This document shows, piece by piece, positions 13,139 through 15,071 of a stretch of 15,071 bases of DNA. The notes below the pieces were generated by a model. That model worked only from the letters and a program-made list of their open reading frames with translations. It was not told the DNA's origin and did not search any database. Made by a program: the position numbers and the translations under genes. Each line of letters begins with the position of its first letter. Position 1 is the stretch's first letter. The stretch is from Baffinella frigidus. Its lineage: Eukaryota; Cryptophyceae; Cryptomonadales; Baffinellaceae. The DNA lies in NCBI GenBank assembly GCA_026770585.1, contig MU646871.1:80963-96033 (forward strand), given 5' to 3'.

Positions 13139-13250
13139 CAGCGGACCTCATCGAGATTTCGTGAATAAGCCAGAAGGGGTAATCCATAGAACCCTACGGT
13201 AGGCAAGGTGCAGGCCTACCGTAGGGTCCTGTGGATTATCCCTTATGGAT
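13139..13250 (-). mobile_element. B-derived fragment converted into a hairpin
   Basis: CAGCGGACCTCATCGAGATT then GTGAATAAGCC...CATAGAACCCTACGGTAGGCAA follows the end and interior of B (CAGCGGACTTCGAAGGGATT, GAATAACCC, CCTAGGACCCTACGGTAGGC). After this, instead of continuing as B, the sequence folds back: GGCCTACCGTAGGGTCC, GTGGATTATCCCTTAT complements 13174-13205 over ~30 bp around an ~8-nt loop. This looks like half a B element duplicated in inverted orientation. Confidence 0.65.
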
Positions 13251-13295
13251 GCAGGACATGCCCCGCCCGCCAACGTGTGCGATTCAGAGGGGTGG

Positions 13296-13486
13296 CCACA
13301 CGAGAACGCTAGAGGGGCCTATTTAAAACCAGGGTGCTTTAAACAGTGGGCATTTGTGTAGTAACTTTCGTTGATTGGTCACGTTACTAGCCATATATTG
13401 GCCAGTCACGCAGTTGGAATACCTTATCCTGGTACAAATATCTACAACCCCACATATAAATAGGCCCCTCTAGCATTCTCGAGTGG
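13296..13486. mobile_element. Inverted-repeat element F, 2-bp duplication
   Basis: CCACACGAGAACGCTAGAGG...CCTATTTA and the complement, ending CTAGCATTCTCGAGTGG, pair over ~30 bp with three mismatches. The uninterrupted copy at 12785-12816 reads AGAGGGGTGGGGGTTGTTGATG. Here, AGAGGGGTGG is followed by the element and then GGGGGTTGCTGATG, two extra G, so a GG duplication fits. 191 bp. The interior contains TGTGTAGTAACTTTCGTTG, shared with element E. The open frame on the minus strand at 13387-13800 runs across it and is not a gene. Confidence 0.85.
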
Positions 13487-13560
13487 GGGGGTTGCTGATG
13501 AAAGGTGCAAAAATGGCGTCCTCTCTCGCTCCTTGGACCGCGGATTCGTCGACCTGTTGA

Positions 13561-13837
13561 GGGTCTAGGGTTTGGGGGACCTGGCGCAACTTGCGTGATT
13601 CTCTTAGTATACGTTGTATACTTGGTGATATACGACTCTGGGTAGGTGACCTTTCGACATCTTCTTGTCTCGTGTCGCCTCCCCCGAGGCAACACGAATT
13701 GGTCGTTGATTAGGCTCGGGATGGCCCGCCCTCCGAAGCAAGCGGTGCAGGATCGACTTTCCCCAATTTGTGACATCAAATGTGGGATGGTGAACAACAT
13801 GATGCTGGATGCGGTGCTCCTCGTCGGTTGCCTGTAG
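13561..13837. other. Mostly single-copy stretch, no gene recognised
   Basis: After a TTTAGGG-like word (about 13566-13573) and a small hairpin AGTATACGTTGTATACT (13606-13622), this is one of the few stretches without obvious internal repeats. Short open frames exist on both strands (for example 13646-13837, 63 codons), but I see no domain, splice pattern or start context that would support a gene. It could be a remnant of unique sequence. Confidence 0.4.
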
Positions 13838-13935
13838 AGGTCCTAGGCAGGTCCTAGGGCCCTACTGTAGGACGTATGCGCCTACTAGCCCCTTAGGGAT
13901 TTCACCATCAGATCCTCGCTTTGCACGCACACAAG
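13838..13935 (+). repeat. GGTCCTAGG + TATGCGCCTACT blocks, distal copy
   Basis: Same two blocks as 10587-10780, here fused in the order AGGTCCTAGGCAGGTCCTAG..., GACGTATGCGCCTACTAGCC, ATCCTCGCTTTGCACGCACA. It links this end of the window to the mosaic 3 kb upstream. Confidence 0.8.
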
Positions 13936-13943
13936 ACAACGAA

Positions 13944-14270
13944 GCAAGTGGTCGCTGGAGGGAGGGTCAGGGTGCTCCGAGTGCGATTTAGAAGGGGGGG
14001 GGTTGTTGATGGTAGGTGAGAAGATGGCGGGTGGGAGAGGGCGGGGCAGGGTGCTCCAACCCCCACCACCTCGCAACCTCGAAATGCAGCGACCGAGGTC
14101 CTTTTCGCCTTAATGTCCAGGCGAATTTCCGGTTGGAATCCAGGGCAATGGATAAGATTCTAGTACAAATAGTTTAGATGGACTGTATCCGTGAAGCCCC
14201 CGGTGGCTGCTGAGTGGCTGGGAGGGCGGGTCATGGTGCTTCACCACCCACCACATCGCAACCTCAACCC
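13944..14270 (+). repeat. GGGCGGG(T/G)CA-GGTGCT blocks and second GACCGAGG block
   Basis: GGTGAGAAGATGGCGGG (14014-14030) matches 12819-12835. GGGCGGGGCAGGGTGCTCCA...CCTCGCAACCTC (14039-14083) recurs at 14223-14266. 14085-14166 is the diverged copy of 5066-5158 (GCAGCGACCGAGGTCC...GATTCTAGTAC). Nothing coding. Confidence 0.7.
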
Positions 14271-14277
14271 CCCCTGT

Positions 14278-14353
14278 CCGAAACCCTATACCCTAACCTC
14301 TAACCCCTAACCCTCAACCCGTGAACCGTAAACTCTCAACGCTAACCCCTAAT
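14278..14353 (-). repeat. Degenerate C-strand telomere-like array
   Basis: CCGAAACCCTATACCCTAACC, CTAACCCCTAACCCTCAACC, then GTGAACCGTAAACTC and CTAACCCCTAATC: about ten decayed 6-8 bp units in C-strand orientation, opposite to the arrays at 1-1947 and 7427-8806. Confidence 0.8.
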
Positions 14354-14373
14354 CAGGTTTGGGATGCAGAGGG

Positions 14374-14467
14374 TCGGTCAGCGGAGCGCACACATTGAAA
14401 CCTTCCTTTTTGCCCCCGAGCACCCCTCCTTTTTGCCTTTCAATGTGTTGATCGGTCAGCGGAGCGC
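14374..14467. mobile_element. 62 bp inverted-repeat insert between 16 bp direct repeats
   Basis: TCGGTCAGCGGAGCGC is repeated exactly at 14374-14389 and 14452-14467. Between them, ACACATTGAAA (14390-14400) and TTTCAATGTGT (14438-14448) are inverted, around a CCTTTTTGCC-type duplication. Either a small element with a long target duplication or a duplication product. Confidence 0.65.
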
Positions 14468-14510
14468 CAACTCGAACTGCGAGTGCCCCGTGACGCACAA
14501 GCAGGTTCGC

Positions 14511-14550
<40 letters not shown>

Positions 14551-14571
14551 AGATAGATAGATAGATAGATA
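14511..14571. repeat. (CTAT)n/(ATAG)n palindromic microsatellite
   Basis: About ten CTAT units switch at CTATAG (14547-14552) into AGAT units. The central ~44 bp (14528-14571) is a perfect palindrome. The open frame at 14364-14552 ends in its SIYL repeat and is not a gene. Confidence 0.92.
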
Positions 14572-14581
14572 AATAAGCCCC

Positions 14582-14644
14582 GCCTCCAACTGTACAGCTC
14601 CGCAGCACGCACCGCACCCTTCCTCGGAACCTCCTACCTCTGTC
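14582..14644 (+). repeat. Direct repeat CCTCCAA...CTCGGAACCTCCT, copy 1
   Basis: CCTCCAACTGTACAGCTCCG...CCTCGGAACCTCCT recurs at 15002-15055 (CCTCCAATTATCCAGCTCCG...CCTCGGAACCTCCT). The two copies bracket the palindromes at 14797-14996. Sequence 14645-14796 between copy 1 and the first palindrome shows nothing recognisable. Confidence 0.7.
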
Positions 14645-14796
14645 TCGGTCTATTTGGTCTCACCAATTCGCTTCCCCCGGGCTCTTCCCCGCCCCAAAGT
14701 TGACGGGTTCGTACCGCACACCCAGCTTGTCAACTTACGAATAGTCAGATATGTAAAACCCGGGTGAGGCAGAGCTACCACCAACCCTCACGGCTT

Positions 14797-14909
14797 GGGT
14801 TAATCGACGATTCTTGATTTGGGATTTCAAGGGCGTTGAGGTCGGAACCCGACTTCAACGGCTCCAATTCCCCTCGAAATCGGGAAATCAAAAATCGTCA
14901 GATTATACC
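14797..14909. mobile_element. Inverted-repeat element V
   Basis: The left arm GACGATTCTTGATTTGGGAT...GTTGAGGTCGG pairs with CCGACTTCAACGG...GGGAAATCAAAAATCGTC over ~40-50 bp around a 3-nt loop, with some indels. TAATC/GATTA extends the ends. Non-coding. Confidence 0.75.
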
Positions 14910-14934
14910 GGGTGGAGACGTATGAGACGAACTA

Positions 14935-14996
14935 TAATTTATTGGGCTATTTATGTTGGTGACGAAAATCTATTGATCAAATAACCCATTAATTGA
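14935..14996. repeat. AT-rich imperfect inverted repeat
   Basis: TAATTTATTGGGCTATTT and AAATAACCCATTAATTGAG pair imperfectly around ~26 nt. It is followed directly by the second copy of the CCTCCAA direct repeat, which runs to the window end (15002-15071). Confidence 0.6.
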
Positions 14997-15071
14997 GTTG
15001 GAGACCTCCAATTATCCAGCTCCGACGCGCGCAGCGCAATCACCCTCGGAACCTCCTTTCCCTTCTGCCCC

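Noticed and set aside
13387-13800. 137-codon minus-strand open frame
   Set aside because: Runs through the mobile element F and the following unique stretch. No recognisable domain or splice context. The unique part (13646-13837) is the only place where a gene remnant cannot be excluded.
14690-14760. tRNA-like B-box word (GGGTTCGTACC)
   Set aside because: No matching acceptor stem, anticodon arm or A box in the surrounding sequence.

Overview
The window looks like non-coding eukaryotic nuclear DNA, probably subtelomeric or an interstitial-telomere-rich heterochromatic block. Its backbone is degenerate plant-type telomere heptads (TTTAGGG and variants TTTATGG, TTTGTGG, TTTCGGG, TTCAGGG, TTTGGGG). 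This repeat type is known from green plants and algae and from several alveolate and other protist groups. I cannot name the organism. There is no sign of bacterial gene organisation: no long ORFs, no operons, no ribosome-binding-site pattern. I recognise no protein-coding gene, tRNA or rRNA. The longest open frames are translations of simple repeats or of inverted-repeat arms.

Layout. 1-1947: G-strand-oriented telomere-like arrays broken by small dispersed units. 1960-2416: a duplicated block; one copy carries CCCTAAA repeats in the opposite orientation. 2140-3404: palindromic elements of family A (two damaged copies) and family E, plus short tandem repeats. 3481-3666: CT-rich tract. 3716-5622: three family B inverted-repeat elements, with a CATCGG...AGAACC tandem array that one of them splits. 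5640-7335: a large palindrome, about six copies of an ~80-100 bp dispersed unit, and an intact A element. 7427-8806: TTTCGGG/TTTAGGG arrays alternating with a 55 bp unit, with a palindromic element (P) inserted. 8835-10780: tandem duplications, a GGA-rich minisatellite, two long inverted-repeat elements (Q, R) and a mosaic of repeated blocks. 11005-11990: intact A, B and D elements and a tandem hairpin array. 12118-13837: a TAGGGGTAGGGG-containing satellite, repeated blocks, and elements G and F. 13838-15071: more mosaic repeats, C-strand telomere-like sequence, a palindromic CTAT/ATAG microsatellite and further palindromes.

The strongest point is the number of short (about 40-200 bp) palindromic, non-coding elements. 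Several can be shown to be mobile because filled and empty versions of the same site are both in the window. A elements are exactly 166 bp with 4-bp target duplications. P and F have CCAC...GTGG ends and 2-bp duplications. A second theme is local orientation switching. In at least three unrelated repeat families, a short internal segment is inverted between copies while the flanks and the tips stay in the same orientation. That suggests inversion between hairpin arms, or template switching, as a recurrent process here. All family names (A, B, D and so on) are mine, for this window only.
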